In this document: one piece after another, positions 63,336 to 64,000 of the stretch | How positions within the stretch are numbered: the first letter of the stretch is position 1 | Layout: every line of letters begins with the position of its first letter | Source of the DNA: Crotophaga sulcirostris | Taxonomy: Eukaryota > Chordata > Aves > Cuculiformes > Crotophagidae | Direction of reading: 5' to 3' | Length of the DNA: 64,000 bases | NCBI GenBank assembly: GCA_013397455.1 | Contig: VYZB01000015.1 | Location: forward strand, 2,238,647-2,302,646 | Program-made: the position numbers and the translations under genes | Notes under the pieces: generated by a model | Seen by the model: only the letters and a program-made list of their open reading frames with translations | The model's database searches: none | What the model was told of the DNA's origin: nothing

Positions 63336-64000
63336 CTGCCCTTCCACTTCTTTTGTGATGGTTTGTAGCCGGTCACCAGAATTGCCTTTGGATGATAGAG
63401 GACTGGGCTTTGAACTGACCACAGCTCAGTAGACAGCCAGCTAAGTAGGGACCCAAACTCAAACTTATCACTCTTTGTAAAGTCATTATACCAAAAAAGC
63501 AATCATCACATCTGTCAATACTTGCACTTACTTAATTTTGAAAGAAACTTGGTTTTGTCAGGCAGGGTAAGTTTGAGAAGCTGGTTAATGTAGGCTCACT
63601 TCATTTCTAGACCCCAAATGCTCTCAGAAAAGGTGTAGGTGCCAGATTACTCCGCAGTGAAAATTGTGGGCACATCCAGGAAGAGGACTATGGACATCCA
63701 GAGATGCAAACCACACAGGAGGTTCCTACTGAAGTTGAGTGCCCTTAACACTGAGTGAAGAATCTGAATTACGTTCTGCATGTAGACAGAGTTCCACTTT
63801 CCTCTCTTACACCATTATTGGATTTAATTGTACAGCATGAACCATATACACGGTGAGTTTTACTTGTTTATTTAAAATATCTGAAAGAATTTAAGGCTAT
63901 CTTCCTTGTCATTCTTTTATTAAGCAGTATTTTGAACTTTAATAGCATCTTCAATGCAAATGACGTGAATGGAAACTACAGACTTTGTCTCACGGGAAAT
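63336..64000. other. Non-coding region, no gene recognised
   Basis: No gene, RNA or repeat recognised to the end of the window. Confidence 0.5.

Noticed and set aside
1..64000. CRISPR arrays, bacterial operons, phage or integrated plasmid
   Set aside because: No regularly spaced direct repeats, no dense coding and no prokaryotic gene motifs; the CR1 content shows a vertebrate genome.

Overview
The window looks like a gene-poor stretch of a bird genome, either intergenic DNA or the inside of a very large intron. The organism call rests on the repeats. At least eight fragments of CR1 LINE retrotransposons are recognisable, several ending in the typical avian 3' tail (ATTCTATG/ATTCTGTG octamers next to a GGTTGGAAGGGACC-type block). 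Crocodilians and turtles also carry CR1, so bird is the most likely host but not a proven one. The DNA is AT-rich, poor in CpG, and rich in short homopolymer and A/T runs, as expected for vertebrate non-coding DNA. No bacterial, phage or plasmid signal is seen: no operons, no dense coding, no CRISPR array, no rRNA and no recognisable tRNA.

Layout. 1-2.9 kb: two old CR1 fragments in opposite orientation (1770-2085 plus, 2346-2845 minus) behind a GC-richer pocket at about 1.06-1.55 kb. 2.9-21.6 kb: single-copy-looking non-coding DNA with a 36-bp tandem duplication (4041-4112), a small cysteine-rich secretory-like reading frame (7591-7791), a CTCF-like motif (17082) and a perfect 18-bp palindrome (20844-20861). 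21.65-22.74 kb: the longest CR1 copy, holding a degenerate reverse transcriptase. 22.7-33.3 kb: A/T-rich non-coding DNA with simple repeats. 33.34-33.80 kb: a well-preserved CR1 3' fragment on the minus strand. 33.8-54.8 kb: non-coding DNA with one CR1 fragment (45.0-45.24 kb), a block of unassignable reading frames at 39-41 kb, an exon-like block at 50.8 kb and a TATA-type promoter-like site at 51.95 kb. 54.8-64 kb: three more CR1 fragments (54785, 57049, 63263), a recent 69-bp tandem duplication (60067-60205) and one unresolved base (n at 62337).

No host protein-coding gene could be identified. The only protein homology I can defend is to CR1 ORF2 (reverse transcriptase and C-terminal region), and every copy is truncated or broken. 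Several weaker signals (exon-like blocks with good splice sites, a promoter-like block, a possible conserved element) are listed at low confidence. I did not find a convincing undescribed biological system. The small cysteine-rich reading frame at 7.6 kb is the most testable candidate for something new, and chance remains its most likely explanation.
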